Shown: positions 32,625-41,571, counted from the first letter of the stretch. The stretch: DNA of 64,000 nucleotides from DATBSK01 sp964501785 (GCA_964501785.1 CAZCUD010000006.1:124001-188000); one strand, 5' to 3'. Translations and numbers: made by a program. The notes: a model not told the origin generated them from the letters alone.

Positions 32625-34340
32625 ATGCACGATCTCGTGATCCGGGGTGGCAAGGTCGTCGACGGCACGGGAGCGGCGGCGGTGGATGCCGACGTCGCGA
32701 TCGACGACGGGAAGGTCACGCTGGTCGGGCGGGTCGAGGCCGAGGGCGCGACCGAGATCGACGCGTCGGGTCGCATCGTCACGCCCGGGTTCGTCGACGT
32801 ACACACGCACTACGACGGTCAGGTCACCTGGGACCCGCTGCTCACCCCGTCGACGTGGCACGGCGTCACGACCGTCGTCATGGGCAACTGTGGCGTCGGC
32901 TTCGCCCCCGTGCGATCCGATCGGCACGAGTGGCTCATCGGTCTCATGGAGGGAGTCGAGGACATCCCCGGGGCCGCGCTCTCCGAGGGGATCAAGTGGG
33001 GCTGGGAGACGTTCCCGGAGTTCCTCGACTTCCTCGACGGCCAAGAGCTCGCCATCGACGTCGGCACGCAGGTGCCGCACGGCGCGGTGCGCGGCTACGT
33101 GATGGGCGACCGCGGCGCACGCAACGAGCCGGCGACGCCCGAGGACATCGAGGAGATGGCCGCGATCGTCCGCGAGGGCATCGAGGCCGGCGCGCTCGGC
33201 GTGTCGACGTCGCGCACGATCGCGCACCGGGCGATCGACGGTGAGCCGGTGCCCGGCACCTACGCCGCCGAGGACGAGTTGTTCGCGATGGGGCGCGCGC
33301 TGAGCGACGCCGGCTCCGGCGTGTTCGAGCTCGCGCCCGCGGGCGTGATGGGCGAAGACCTCGCCGCGTCCGACAAGGAGATGGACTGGATGCGCCGTCT
33401 GGCGCGCGAGACCGGCCGCCCGGTCACGTTCGCCATGCTCCAGCACGACTACGACCCGGACCAGTGGAAGAAGATGCTCGACCTGGCGTCGGACGCGTAC
33501 GACGAGGGCGTGCCGATCAGGCCCCAGGTCGCCGGACGGCCGCTGGGTCTCCTGCTCGGCCTCCAGACGTTCCACCCGCTGAGCAAGCGCCCGAGCTTCG
33601 AGCCGCTGCTCGACCTCCCGCTCGACGAGAAGGTCGCCGCGATGCGCGACCCCGATCTGCGGGCGCGGATCATCTCGGAGAGCCCCAGCCACGACGACGC
33701 GATGGCGTTCATCGGCATGGGCCTCGACCGCATCTTCAAGCTCGGCGAGCCGCCCGACTACGAGCCGGCACCAGATCAGGCGATCGGCGAGCTGGCGAAG
33801 CGCGCCGGCGTCGACCCCACCGAGTACCTCTACGACCTGCTCCTCGAGAACGAGGGTCGCGAGCTCTTGCTCCGGCCGCTGCTCGGGTACTCCAACTTCA
33901 CCCAGGACCCGATCCGCGAGATGGTCATGCACCCCGCGAGCGCGCTCGGCCTCGGTGACGGAGGCGCGCACGTCGGCGCGATCTGCGACGCCAGCATCGA
34001 GACGTACATGCTCACTCACTGGGTGCGCGACCGCACCCGCGGCGAGCGGCTCCCGCTCGAGCTCGTGGTGCGCAAGATGACGAGCGACACCGCGTCGCTC
34101 TACGGCCTCGGTGACCGCGGCGTGCTGGCGCCCGGCTACCGCGCGGACGTCAACGTGATCGACCTCGACGGCATGGTGCTGCACCGACCCGAGATGGTGT
34201 ACGACCTGCCGGGAGGCGCGCGGCGGCTGCTCCAGCACGCCGACGGATACGACGCGACGATCGTCGCGGGCGAGGTGATCATGCGCAACGGTGCCGACAC
34301 CGGTGCGCGTCCCGGACGACTGATCAGAGGAGCACGATGA
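32625..34340 (+). CDS. N-acyl-D-amino-acid deacylase / D-aminoacylase family amidohydrolase
   Basis: 571 residues of the amidohydrolase superfamily, D-aminoacylase-like group. Opening strand 'LVIRGGKVVDGTG' then VDVHTHYDGQVTWD carries the first metal-binding His pair, GNCGVGFAP and 'LGDGGAHVGAICD' the later ligand region, and the C-terminus returns to the small beta domain 'YRADVNVIDLDG'. Members hydrolyse N-acyl-D-amino acids or act on other amides; many family members are still uncharacterised. Start: ATG 32625 fits the family; ATG 32616 or 32607 are possible because GGAGG sits at 32609. It is overlapped by the next gene (ATGA) and faces the P450 across a KstR-like box. Confidence 0.75.
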   Translation: MHDLVIRGGKVVDGTGAAAVDADVAIDDGKVTLVGRVEAEGATEIDASGRIVTPGFVDVHTHYDGQVTWDPLLTPSTWHGVTTVVMGNCGVGFAPVRSDRHEWLIGLMEGVEDIPGAALSEGIKWGWETFPEFLDFLDGQELAIDVGTQVPHGAVRGYVMGDRGARNEPATPEDIEEMAAIVREGIEAGALGVSTSRTIAHRAIDGEPVPGTYAAEDELFAMGRALSDAGSGVFELAPAGVMGEDLAASDKEMDWMRRLARETGRPVTFAMLQHDYDPDQWKKMLDLASDAYDEGVPIRPQVAGRPLGLLLGLQTFHPLSKRPSFEPLLDLPLDEKVAAMRDPDLRARIISESPSHDDAMAFIGMGLDRIFKLGEPPDYEPAPDQAIGELAKRAGVDPTEYLYDLLLENEGRELLLRPLLGYSNFTQDPIREMVMHPASALGLGDGGAHVGAICDASIETYMLTHWVRDRTRGERLPLELVVRKMTSDTASLYGLGDRGVLAPGYRADVNVIDLDGMVLHRPEMVYDLPGGARRLLQHADGYDATIVAGEVIMRNGADTGARPGRLIRGAR

Positions 34341-34645
34341 GCGAGCAGGTGTCGATCGTCGCCAAGCTGACGATCAAGCCCGACAAGGCCGACGACTTCC
34401 CGGGGCAGTGGGAAGACCTGATGGCGCACATCGCGGCGAACGAGCCGGGCTGTCACCACTACACGCTGCACCGGTCGACGATGGACCCCAACGTGTTCTT
34501 CGTCACCGAGATCTACGAGAACCAGGCGGCGCTCGACGCGCACATGGGCTCCGACGCGTTCGCGGCGTTCGGCGCCACCATGGGCGAGTGGGTCGACGAC
34601 GCCGACCTCCAGCTCGCAGCTCCGGTCAAGGCGGCGAAGGGCTAG
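34337..34645 (+). CDS. Antibiotic biosynthesis monooxygenase (ABM) domain protein
   Basis: 102-residue ferredoxin-like alpha+beta protein of the ABM (YgiN) group: 'VSIVAKLTIKPDKADDF', 'EPGCHHYTLHRSTMDPNVFFVTEIYENQAALDAH', which I give in parts as the family signature (PGC.xYxL, E.Y.n..A...H). Such dimers oxidise quinols or act as small cofactor-free monooxygenases. Start ATG overlaps the amidohydrolase stop (ATGA), showing translational coupling. It ends 10 bases before the convergent glyoxalase gene. Confidence 0.8.
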   Translation: MSEQVSIVAKLTIKPDKADDFPGQWEDLMAHIAANEPGCHHYTLHRSTMDPNVFFVTEIYENQAALDAHMGSDAFAAFGATMGEWVDDADLQLAAPVKAAKG

Positions 34646-34654
34646 CCGTCCGCG

Positions 34655-35566
34655 TCAACCGGGTGGCTCGATCAGCTCGAGGACGGTGCCGTCGGGGTCG
34701 TCGAAGAGCAGGGCTCGCAGCGGCGGGATGCCGGGGCCCATCTCCAGGTCCGCGGGGGGCGACCAGCAGCGCACACCCGCGTCGACGAGCGCGGCGTGGT
34801 CGCGGTCGATGTCGTCGGTCGTGAACGCGAGTCGGAAGGGCCCGAGCCGGTTCGCCTGTCGTGACGGTGCACCCGTCGCGACAGGCGTCTTCCACTGCAC
34901 GAGATCGATCGCGAACGCGCCGGAGCGGCGCGGGTCGTCGAGGTACGCCATCTCGAACTCCATCTCGCCGTCGATTCCGAGGGCGGCTCCTGGCTGGCGG
35001 CCCGGGCTCATCCGGAAGTGGGGCGAGAAGCCGAGCACCGACTCGTAGAACTCGATCGAGCGATCGAGGTCGCTCACGTTGACCGTGAGGAACGAGAAGC
35101 GGCGGTCGACGTCGGGAGTGCCGATCAGCTCGACCATCGTCCCGTCGGGGTCGAGGCACGTGAGTGCGCGCAAGGGTGGTGCATCCTCGATCGCGACATC
35201 GTGCGGTGCGCCCAAGCACCTGACGCCGGCGGCGTCGAGACGTGCGTAGGTCGCATCGACGTCGGCGAGCGTGTACCCGAGTCGGCCGAACCCCAGGGTG
35301 TTGGCGGCTGCGGGCGGAGCGCCGATCGGCCGCGGCGTCTGCCACTCCAGCAGGTCGAGCACGACCCCCTCGTAGCCGCGCTCGTCGAGCAGGATCCACG
35401 CGTCCCACGCCACTCGCTCCAACCCGAACGCCGCACCGTCCTGCTCGGGCGACACCGTGTGCGCGGCCTGCGTGAGCCCCAGCAGGTCGCGGTAGAAGCG
35501 CAACGACACGTCCAGGTCGGCGCAGTTGACGTTGAGGTGGAACACGCGGGACGCACCGATCGCCAT
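34655..35566 (-). CDS. Double VOC (glyoxalase/bleomycin-resistance fold) protein
   Basis: 303 residues with two vicinal-oxygen-chelate modules. Module one (about 1-130): 'FHLNVNCADLDVSLRFYRDLLGL' start and 'CLDPDGTMVELI' end. Module two (about 145-303): 'FLTVNVSDLDRSIEFYESVLGF' and 'FDDPDGTVLELIEPP'. His and Glu at the usual positions give a possible metal site. Roles include dioxygenase, glyoxalase or isomerase. ATG 35566 has TACCGT 8 bases upstream. It diverges from the SnoaL-like gene at 35592; the promoters overlap. Confidence 0.8.
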   Translation of the reverse strand: MAIGASRVFHLNVNCADLDVSLRFYRDLLGLTQAAHTVSPEQDGAAFGLERVAWDAWILLDERGYEGVVLDLLEWQTPRPIGAPPAAANTLGFGRLGYTLADVDATYARLDAAGVRCLGAPHDVAIEDAPPLRALTCLDPDGTMVELIGTPDVDRRFSFLTVNVSDLDRSIEFYESVLGFSPHFRMSPGRQPGAALGIDGEMEFEMAYLDDPRRSGAFAIDLVQWKTPVATGAPSRQANRLGPFRLAFTTDDIDRDHAALVDAGVRCWSPPADLEMGPGIPPLRALLFDDPDGTVLELIEPPG

Positions 35567-35574
35567 GAGCGCGC

Positions 35575-35584
35575 ACGGTAACGT
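35575..35584. promoter_or_regulatory. Overlapping divergent -10 elements
   Basis: Minus-strand TACCGT (35580-35575) ends 8 bases before ATG 35566, and plus-strand TAACGT (35579-35584) ends 7 bases before GTG 35592. The two share bases, so RNA polymerase could serve only one direction at a time. Confidence 0.4.
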
Positions 35585-35591
35585 CCCGCCC

Positions 35592-36065
35592 GTGTCGACA
35601 GCCACCTCGGGTGCCCGAGACGTCCGCAGCGCCATCGAGCACATCGTCTACGGCTACGCCGATCTCGTCGATCACGGCGACTTCCCGGCCGTCGCCGAGC
35701 TCTTCGCGCGCGCCACCTACAAAGGTGGCGGTCCCGACGATCCCGGCGTCGTCGGATCGGAGCCGGTGCTGAAGATCTTCGAGTCGATGGTGCGGCGATA
35801 CGACGACGGGACCCCGCGCACCAAGCACGTCACCACGAACCTCGTGATCGACGCCGACGAGGACAGAGGCACCGCGACTGCGCGCTCCTACTACACGGTG
35901 TTCCAGCAGCTCGAGGGGTTCGCGCTCCAGCCGATCATCGCCGGGCGGTACCACGACTCGTTCGCTCTCGACGACGCGGGCGAGTGGTACCTGGCCGAGC
36001 GAGTGATCTTCTGCGACCTGATCGGCGACCTGTCGCAGCACCTCAACGTGGACCCGTTCGCATGA
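35592..36065 (+). CDS. SnoaL-like (NTF2 fold) protein
   Basis: 157 residues: 'VRSAIEHIVYGYADLVDHGDF' helix then 'AELFARATYKGGG', and strands 'TRTKHVTTNLVIDADED' and 'ARSYYTVFQQLEGF', matching the SnoaL-like group. Catalysis cannot be assigned. The start at GTG 35592 fits the TAACGT; ATG 35565 would overlap the divergent start. Stop overlaps the enoyl-CoA hydratase start (ATGA), so it is the first gene of a run that includes the hydratase. Confidence 0.75.
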   Translation: MSTATSGARDVRSAIEHIVYGYADLVDHGDFPAVAELFARATYKGGGPDDPGVVGSEPVLKIFESMVRRYDDGTPRTKHVTTNLVIDADEDRGTATARSYYTVFQQLEGFALQPIIAGRYHDSFALDDAGEWYLAERVIFCDLIGDLSQHLNVDPFA

Positions 36066-36883
36066 GCGACGACGAGGCGCGACCGGTCGCGTCGGTCGAC
36101 GACGCCGACCGGGTCCGGCTGGTCACGTTCCGTCGCCCCGAGGCGCGCAACGCGATGGACACCGCGCTGTACACCGCGGTGGCCGAGGCGCTCGACGACG
36201 CAGCGACCCGCGACGACGTCGCCGTCGTCGTGCTCACTGGCGAGGGGACCGCCTACTGCGCGGGTCAAGACCTCGCCGAGATGGGGCGCCTCGGCAACGT
36301 TGCCGACCGCGACCCGTCGACGCAGGTGGAGGCCGAGGAGCACGGCTTCCGTCGCTTCATCAAGGCGATCGAGACCTTCCCCATGCCGATCGTCGCTGCG
36401 GTGAACGGTGTCGCCGTCGGAGTCGGCACCACGATGCTGCCGTACTGCGACCTCGTGCTCGTGTCCGAGACGGCACGCTTCCGGCTGCCGTTCGCGAGCC
36501 TCGGGGTCGTCCCGGAGGCCGGCAGCACCTACACGCTGCCGGTCGTGATGGGCTGGCGCGCGGCCGCGCACGCGTTCTTCACGGCCGACTGGTTCGACGC
36601 CGAGGAAGCGCTCGCGTGCGGTCTGGCCTCGCGGATCTGCCCGCCCGACCGGTTGCTCGACGAGGCGATGGATGTCGCGCGACGCATCGCCGCGATGCCC
36701 GTCGTGTCGCTGGTCGAGACCAAGCGGCTCCTGCTCGTGACTCGCATCGACGACGCCCGTGCCGCCCGGGCCCGCGAAGAGGACGTCTTCGCTCGTCTGA
36801 CCGGTGCACCGGCGAACCGCGAGGCGATCGCGGCGTTCCTCGAGAAGCGGGAGCCCGACTTCACGAACCTGCCCGCGGAGTAG
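36062..36883 (+). CDS. Enoyl-CoA hydratase/isomerase family protein
   Basis: 273-residue crotonase-fold enzyme. The oxyanion-hole segments 'YCAGQDLAEM' and 'VNGVAVGVGTTMLPYCD' are clear; a later 'LGVVPEAGSTYTLP' carries one catalytic Glu position (PEAG), while the first Glu position is replaced by Thr/Met in the 'GVGTTM' turn, so isomerase or hydrolase action is possible. Active in beta-oxidation or sterol side-chain degradation. Its start overlaps the SnoaL-like stop. TAGGGT at its own stop codon may start the ferredoxin message. Confidence 0.8.
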   Translation: MSDDEARPVASVDDADRVRLVTFRRPEARNAMDTALYTAVAEALDDAATRDDVAVVVLTGEGTAYCAGQDLAEMGRLGNVADRDPSTQVEAEEHGFRRFIKAIETFPMPIVAAVNGVAVGVGTTMLPYCDLVLVSETARFRLPFASLGVVPEAGSTYTLPVVMGWRAAAHAFFTADWFDAEEALACGLASRICPPDRLLDEAMDVARRIAAMPVVSLVETKRLLLVTRIDDARAARAREEDVFARLTGAPANREAIAAFLEKREPDFTNLPAE

Positions 36884-36886
36884 GGT
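36881..36886 (+). promoter_or_regulatory. -10 hexamer TAGGGT overlapping the hydratase stop
   Basis: TAGGGT includes the hydratase TAG stop and lies about 40 bases before the ferredoxin ATG 36926, which has its own GGAGGAG. A separate ferredoxin transcript is plausible. Confidence 0.3.
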
Positions 36887-36925
36887 GCGCAACGGTCCTG
36901 CGACGCGATGGAGGAGGAGCATCCG

Positions 36926-37126
36926 ATGGCCTGGAAGGTCGTGGTCGACTTCGACGTGTGCGAGAGCAACGCGATCTGCATGGGCATCGCGCCCGAGGTC
37001 TTCGAGGTTCGTGACGACGACTTCCTCTACGTCCTCGACGAGACGCCGTCCGACGACCTGCGCCCCAAGGTGGAGCAGGCCGTGCGGCAGTGCCCCAAGC
37101 AGGCGATCTCGATCGTCGAGGAGTAG
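36926..37126 (+). CDS. 3Fe-4S ferredoxin, P450 electron donor type
   Basis: 66 residues with the three-cysteine pattern CESNAIC and a later CP (VRQCPKQAI), which matches single-cluster [3Fe-4S] ferredoxins that feed P450s (as in Fdx partners of CYP125-type enzymes). 'GIAPEVFEV' is the usual helix after the second Cys. It carries an electron from a reductase to P450 heme in the cytosol. ATG 36926 is preferred because GGAGGAG sits 7 bases upstream; ATG 36908 lies within the ribosome site. No ferredoxin reductase is encoded in the window. Confidence 0.9.
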   Translation: MAWKVVVDFDVCESNAICMGIAPEVFEVRDDDFLYVLDETPSDDLRPKVEQAVRQCPKQAISIVEE

Positions 37127-37148
37127 CGCGGCCCTACGGTCGGTCGTC

Positions 37149-37838
37149 GTGAGCGACGAACAGGGGGTCGTCGACGGGCACGGGCCCGATGCGGCCCACC
37201 CACCCGGTCCCGAGCTGCGCCGGCTCGCCGACGCGATGCGGCGCGTCACCGACCAGATGGTCCGCACCCACGCGTCCCCCGAGCTGCTCGCGCAGGCCGC
37301 CGCCGCGGTGGAGGAGGCCGGTGAGCTCCTCGAGCCGGTGACCCCCGCGTGGGAGACGTCCGTCCCGGCGATGCCCGAGACCGATCTCGACCCGCACGTC
37401 TACTTCCCGTTCTCACCGATGATCGGCTGGTACAGCCCGCTGTCGTCGCCGCTCGAGTGCCGGATCCACGACCAGACCGTCGTCGCCACCGCAACGCTCG
37501 GTGCCGCGTACGAAGGCCCGCCGGGGTGCGTCCACGGCGGCATCATCGCCGGCCTCTTCGACGAGATCCTCGGCATCGCCAACATCACCGCCGGCGTCGG
37601 TGCGATGACCGGCACCCTGACGATCGTCTACCGCAGCCCGACGCCGCTGTACACCGAGCTCACCTTCCGCGGGAAGACGGACCGCATCGAAGGGCGCAAG
37701 GTCTTCACGCGGGGCACCCTGCACGCGGGCGATCGCCTCTGCGTGGAGGCCGAGGGCATCTTCATCCACGTCGTGCGTGAGCGCTTCGAGACCCACACGG
37801 GCGCCCATGGCGCTCACGACAGCGGGGGCGTGCAGTGA
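37149..37838 (+). CDS. PaaI-like hotdog thioesterase
   Basis: 229 residues. N-terminal 80 residues are helical and not family-typical; the hotdog core 'PPGCVHGGIIAGLFDEILG' and later 'GTLTIVYRSPTPLYTELTF' match PaaI-type acyl-CoA thioesterases. It would release free acid from a CoA thioester. The start at GTG 37149 follows 22 bases after the ferredoxin. Its stop overlaps the next start (GTGA). Confidence 0.75.
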   Translation: MSDEQGVVDGHGPDAAHPPGPELRRLADAMRRVTDQMVRTHASPELLAQAAAAVEEAGELLEPVTPAWETSVPAMPETDLDPHVYFPFSPMIGWYSPLSSPLECRIHDQTVVATATLGAAYEGPPGCVHGGIIAGLFDEILGIANITAGVGAMTGTLTIVYRSPTPLYTELTFRGKTDRIEGRKVFTRGTLHAGDRLCVEAEGIFIHVVRERFETHTGAHGAHDSGGVQ

Positions 37839-38578
37839 CCGATCGACGGGTGTCGCTCGCGGGTCCGGTCAACTTCCGCGACCTCGGTGGGTACCCGACC
37901 GCCGACGGACGCACGGTGCAGTGGCGGCGCCTCTACCGCAGCGACTCGCTGCACCACCTCGAGCCCTCCGACGGGCCGCTGCTGCGTGAGCTCGGTCTGC
38001 TCACCGCCATCGACTTCCGTGCCGGGGACGAGCTCGAGCGCATCGGCATCGGTCGACTCGGCGAGCTCGACATCGAGCACGTGCACCTCCCGACGGTCGA
38101 CAAGGCGCTGCACACGGTGCGACCCGCCGACTGGGACCCGCCCGAGTCGGCCGCCGAGGTCTACGTGCTGATGCTGCGCACCGGTGCGGCCGCGTACGCC
38201 GCTGCGCTCCGAGCGCTGGTCGAGCCGGGCACGATGCCCGCGGTCTACTTCTGCATGGCGGGCAAGGACCGCACCGGCGTCTTCTCGGCGCTGGTGCTCG
38301 GCCTGCTCGGCGTGCCCGACGAGGAGATCGTCGCCGACTACTGCCTCACCCACGAGGTCGTCGAGGTGATCCTCGAGCGCGGGCGCCAGTACTGGGAGGG
38401 CACCGACCACCAGTGGCCCGACCTCCCCGAGGACCTGCGCGGCGCGGTGCCCGCCACCATGCTCGGGATGCTCGAGGGCATGCGCGACGAGTACGGCGAC
38501 TGGCCCGGATACGCCGAGGCGATCGGGATCGAGCCCGACGTCGTCTCCGCGCTCCAGGCCCAGCTGCTCGACGACTGA
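37835..38578 (+). CDS. Tyrosine-protein phosphatase of the PF13350 (PtpB-like) family
   Basis: 247 residues. 'VNFRDLGGYPTADGRTVQWRR' start and P-loop CMAGKDRTG (CX5R) match the bacterial dual-specificity or phosphoinositide-like phosphatase family that includes mycobacterial PtpB. The start overlaps the previous stop (GTGA). It may dephosphorylate proteins or lipids. It has no signal peptide. The closing region 'LEGMRDEYGDWPGYAEAIG' is typical. Confidence 0.8.
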   Translation: MTDRRVSLAGPVNFRDLGGYPTADGRTVQWRRLYRSDSLHHLEPSDGPLLRELGLLTAIDFRAGDELERIGIGRLGELDIEHVHLPTVDKALHTVRPADWDPPESAAEVYVLMLRTGAAAYAAALRALVEPGTMPAVYFCMAGKDRTGVFSALVLGLLGVPDEEIVADYCLTHEVVEVILERGRQYWEGTDHQWPDLPEDLRGAVPATMLGMLEGMRDEYGDWPGYAEAIGIEPDVVSALQAQLLDD

Positions 38579-38591
38579 GGTCCAGACCAGC

Positions 38592-39017
38592 TCATTCGAC
38601 GGGTTCGAGGACGATGACCGGGATCTCGCGGTCGGTCTTGGCCTCGTACTCCGCGAACGGCGGGAACAGGTCCTTCTGGCGCTCCCAGATCGTGGTGCGC
38701 TCGTCGCCCTCCACGACGCGCGCCCGTGCCCGCTTGGTCTCGGTGCCGACCTCGATCGTCACGTCGGGGTTCGCGCGCACGTTGTGGAACCAGTCGGGGT
38801 TGGTGTCGGCACCTGCCTTCGACGCGAAGATCGCGTACGCGCCGTCGAGCTGCTGGTAGGCGAGGGGGTTGACCCGCTCCGCGCCCGACTTCGCGCCGGT
38901 CGAGTGGAGCAGCAGCATGGGTGCGCCCGCGAACGGTCCGCCGACCTTGCCGCCGTTGGCGCGGAACTCGTCGATGATCTGCGCGTTGAAGTCGTTCATG
39001 GCGCCGAGGTCGCTCAT
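38592..39017 (-). CDS. Deazaflavin (F420)-dependent nitroreductase family protein, Ddn-like
   Basis: 141-residue split-beta-barrel protein. 'FAGAPMLLLHSTGAKSGAERVNPL' region (given as GAPMLLLHSTGAKSG), 'NPDWFHNVRANPDVTIEVG' and the closing 'DREIPVIVLEP' mark the DUF385/Ddn family, which uses F420 to reduce quinones or nitro compounds. ATG 39017 follows GGGAGACG at a spacing of about 8. It diverges from the CYP142-like P450. With the LLM enzymes it shows the organism depends on F420. Confidence 0.8.
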   Translation of the reverse strand: MSDLGAMNDFNAQIIDEFRANGGKVGGPFAGAPMLLLHSTGAKSGAERVNPLAYQQLDGAYAIFASKAGADTNPDWFHNVRANPDVTIEVGTETKRARARVVEGDERTTIWERQKDLFPPFAEYEAKTDREIPVIVLEPVE

Positions 39018-39211
39018 GGTCTGCGTCTCCCGTTCGTGGTGATCGGTGGTCGCGGCGGTCGAGGGATGCAACCCTCGCGCGGGAGCAGCCCTTCCCGGAC
39101 CCCTGGCGCCCGGGTGGGCTGCCACCTCCCGGACGTGGCAGCCTGCCTGCCGGACCGAGCGGCCGCGGACGACGCGGCCATCCCGATCGCATCGACAGGA
39201 GCAGGCCGCCG

Positions 39212-40405
39212 ATGAGCGCAGCGCCGGAGATCGCACTCACGAGCGGTGAGTTCTGGGGCACCGATCCCCAGGACGCGCTGGCGTGGCTGCGCGACCACGA
39301 CCCCGTCCACTGGGACGACGCGGGTCAGGTCTGGGGCATCTCCCGCTACGACGATGTGAAGGCCGTCGCCACCAACCCGCAGACGTTCAGCAACGCGGGT
39401 GGCATCCGTCCCGACACCGGCCCGATCGCGATGATGATCGACATGGACGACCCGGAGCACCTCCGGCGTCGCAAGCTGGTCAACAAGGGGTTCACGCCCC
39501 AGCGCGTGCGCGACCTGGAGCCTCGCATCGTCGAGGTCGTCGACGGGCTCATCGACCAGGTCGCCGAGCGCGGCGAGTGCGACTTCGTCGCCGACATCGC
39601 CGCCTGGCTGCCGCTCGTGATGATCGGTGACGCGCTCGGAGTCGAGCCGGAAGACCACCCGACGCTGCTGCAGTGGTCCGACGATCTGATGCGGGGCCAG
39701 GGGCAGACCGACGACGCGCTCGTGACCGCGATGGCGAACGCCTTCGAGGGCTACGTCGGGTACATCGTCGGCGTCATCGAGGACCGCCGCGGCTGTCCGC
39801 GTGACGACCTCATGAGCGTGCTCGTGCACGCGGAGATCGACGGCGACAAGCTCGACGACGACGCGCTGATCCACGAGTCGCTCCTCATCCTGATCGGTGG
39901 TGACGAGACGACCCGGCACGTCATCTCGGGTGGCATGTACCAGCTCCTGGCGGATCGGTCGCGCTACGAGCGTCTCCTCGCCGACCGCAGTCTGATCGGG
40001 TCGGCCGTCGAGGAGTCGCTGCGCTGGGTCTCTCCGATCAAGAACATGGCGCGCACCGCGACGCGTGACGTCGAGCTGCACGGCAAGACGATCCGCGAAG
40101 GCCAGAAGCTGCTCCTGCTGTACCCGTCCGCCAACCGGGATTCGGCGCAGTTCACCGATCCGATGACCTTCGACATCGCTCGGAGCCCCAACGACCATGT
40201 GGCCTTCGGCTTCGGCCCCCACTTCTGCCTCGGGGCCGCGCTCGCCCGGCTCGAGCTCAACGTCGCCTTCGAGCGCGTCCTCGAGCGGCTGCCCGACATC
40301 CGGCTCGCCGACGGCGCCGAGCCCGAGCTGCGCCCGGCCAGCTTCGTCAGCGGCTACGAGTCGATGCCGGTGGAGTTCACGCCGGTCGCGCGGCGCACGC
40401 GATGA
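39212..40405 (+). CDS. Cytochrome P450, CYP142-like
   Basis: 397 residues. Heme loop FGFGPHFCLG, I-helix LIGGDETTRH, ExxR in VEESLRWVSP and the closely diagnostic 'PIKNMARTATRDVEL' and 'HVISGGMYQLL' match the CYP142 group, a second mycobacterial sterol side-chain C26-hydroxylase. The N-terminus 'VWGISRYDDVKAVATNPQTF' and 'MIDMDDPEHLRRRKLVNKGFTP' agree. It would oxidise a terminal methyl to alcohol or acid. Its stop overlaps the LLM start (ATGA). ATG 39212 has ACAGGAG about 10 bases upstream. Confidence 0.85.
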   Translation: MSAAPEIALTSGEFWGTDPQDALAWLRDHDPVHWDDAGQVWGISRYDDVKAVATNPQTFSNAGGIRPDTGPIAMMIDMDDPEHLRRRKLVNKGFTPQRVRDLEPRIVEVVDGLIDQVAERGECDFVADIAAWLPLVMIGDALGVEPEDHPTLLQWSDDLMRGQGQTDDALVTAMANAFEGYVGYIVGVIEDRRGCPRDDLMSVLVHAEIDGDKLDDDALIHESLLILIGGDETTRHVISGGMYQLLADRSRYERLLADRSLIGSAVEESLRWVSPIKNMARTATRDVELHGKTIREGQKLLLLYPSANRDSAQFTDPMTFDIARSPNDHVAFGFGPHFCLGAALARLELNVAFERVLERLPDIRLADGAEPELRPASFVSGYESMPVEFTPVARRTR

Positions 40406-41571
40406 CCACGATCCCACGGCCGACCCGCTTCGGCGCGTTCGTCGCGCCCTACCACGGGCTGGCAGGGAACCCGACCCTCCAGATGCGTCGCGACCTCGAA
40501 CTCGCGGTGCTGCTCGACGACCTCGGGTACGACGAGATCTGGTTCGGCGAGCACCACAGCGGTGGCTACGAGACCTTCGCGTCGCCCGAGCTGATGATCG
40601 CGGCAGCGGCGGAGCGCACGAAGCGCATTCGCCTCGGTACCGGCGTGAACTCGCTCTCGTACCACCAACCGTTCATCCTGGCCGACCGCATCATGCAGCT
40701 CGACCACCTCACCATGGGGCGGGCGATGCTCGGGATCGGGCCCGGCCAGCTGCCGTCGGACGCGTTCATGCTCGGCATCGATCCGCGTGACCAGCGCGAC
40801 ATGATGATCGAGGCCGCCGAGGTGATCCTCCCGCTGCTGCGCGGTGAGGTCGTCAGCCGGCGCACCGACTGGTTCACGCTCGACGAGGCCCGGCTCCAGC
40901 TCCGTCCGTTCTCGCCCGACGGCATCGAGGTGGCGGTCGCGTCGACGTCGTCACCGACCGGCGCGACGCTCGCCGGCCGGCTCGGGCTCTCGATCCTGTC
41001 GCTCGCCGCGACCGACCCGACCGGCTTCGACGCACTCGACGCCAACTGGGAGCACTTCGAGCGCAACGCCCGCGAGCACGGCAACCCGATCGACCGCAGC
41101 CGCTGGCGGGTCGTGGCGACGATGCACCTCGCCGAGACGCGCGAGCAGGCGATGCGCGAGATGGAGCACGGCGTCCTGACGCTCTGCGGGTACTTCGAGG
41201 GCATGTCCAACGCCAAGATGCCGTGGGCCGGATCGCCCCAGGAGGCGCTCACGCACTGGACGACCAACGGCTACCCGAACTTCGGGGTCGCCACCGTCGG
41301 GACCCCCGACGACGCACTCGCGACGATCGAGAAGCTGAGCGCGAAGACGGGTGGCTTCGGCACGTTCCTCTTCCTCGCGCACAACTGCGCCGACTGGCAC
41401 GCCACGCGGCGCTCGTACGAGCTGTTCGCCGAGTACGTCATCCCGGCGTGCCGAGAGATGAACGTCGGCCGCGAAGCGAGCATCGGCTGGGTCGGCCAGA
41501 ACACCGGCAAGTTCTTCGGCGCCATGCTCGAAGCCACCCAACAGGCGATCGAGAAGTACTCCCGCCCCTGA
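40402..41571 (+). CDS. LLM-class flavin/F420 monooxygenase
   Basis: 389 residues, luciferase-like alkanesulfonate/limonene monooxygenase-type TIM barrel: 'YHGLAGNPTLQMRRDLELA', EIWFGEHHSGGYE with the EHH motif, and 'GPGQLPSDAFMLG'. The larger size than pure F420 oxidoreductases and the EHH signature suggest a flavin-dependent monooxygenase, possibly for a ketone formed after P450 oxidation. It starts within the P450 stop (ATGA), so it is translationally coupled to it. Ends before the palindromic element at 41589. Confidence 0.8.
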   Translation: MTTIPRPTRFGAFVAPYHGLAGNPTLQMRRDLELAVLLDDLGYDEIWFGEHHSGGYETFASPELMIAAAAERTKRIRLGTGVNSLSYHQPFILADRIMQLDHLTMGRAMLGIGPGQLPSDAFMLGIDPRDQRDMMIEAAEVILPLLRGEVVSRRTDWFTLDEARLQLRPFSPDGIEVAVASTSSPTGATLAGRLGLSILSLAATDPTGFDALDANWEHFERNAREHGNPIDRSRWRVVATMHLAETREQAMREMEHGVLTLCGYFEGMSNAKMPWAGSPQEALTHWTTNGYPNFGVATVGTPDDALATIEKLSAKTGGFGTFLFLAHNCADWHATRRSYELFAEYVIPACREMNVGREASIGWVGQNTGKFFGAMLEATQQAIEKYSRP

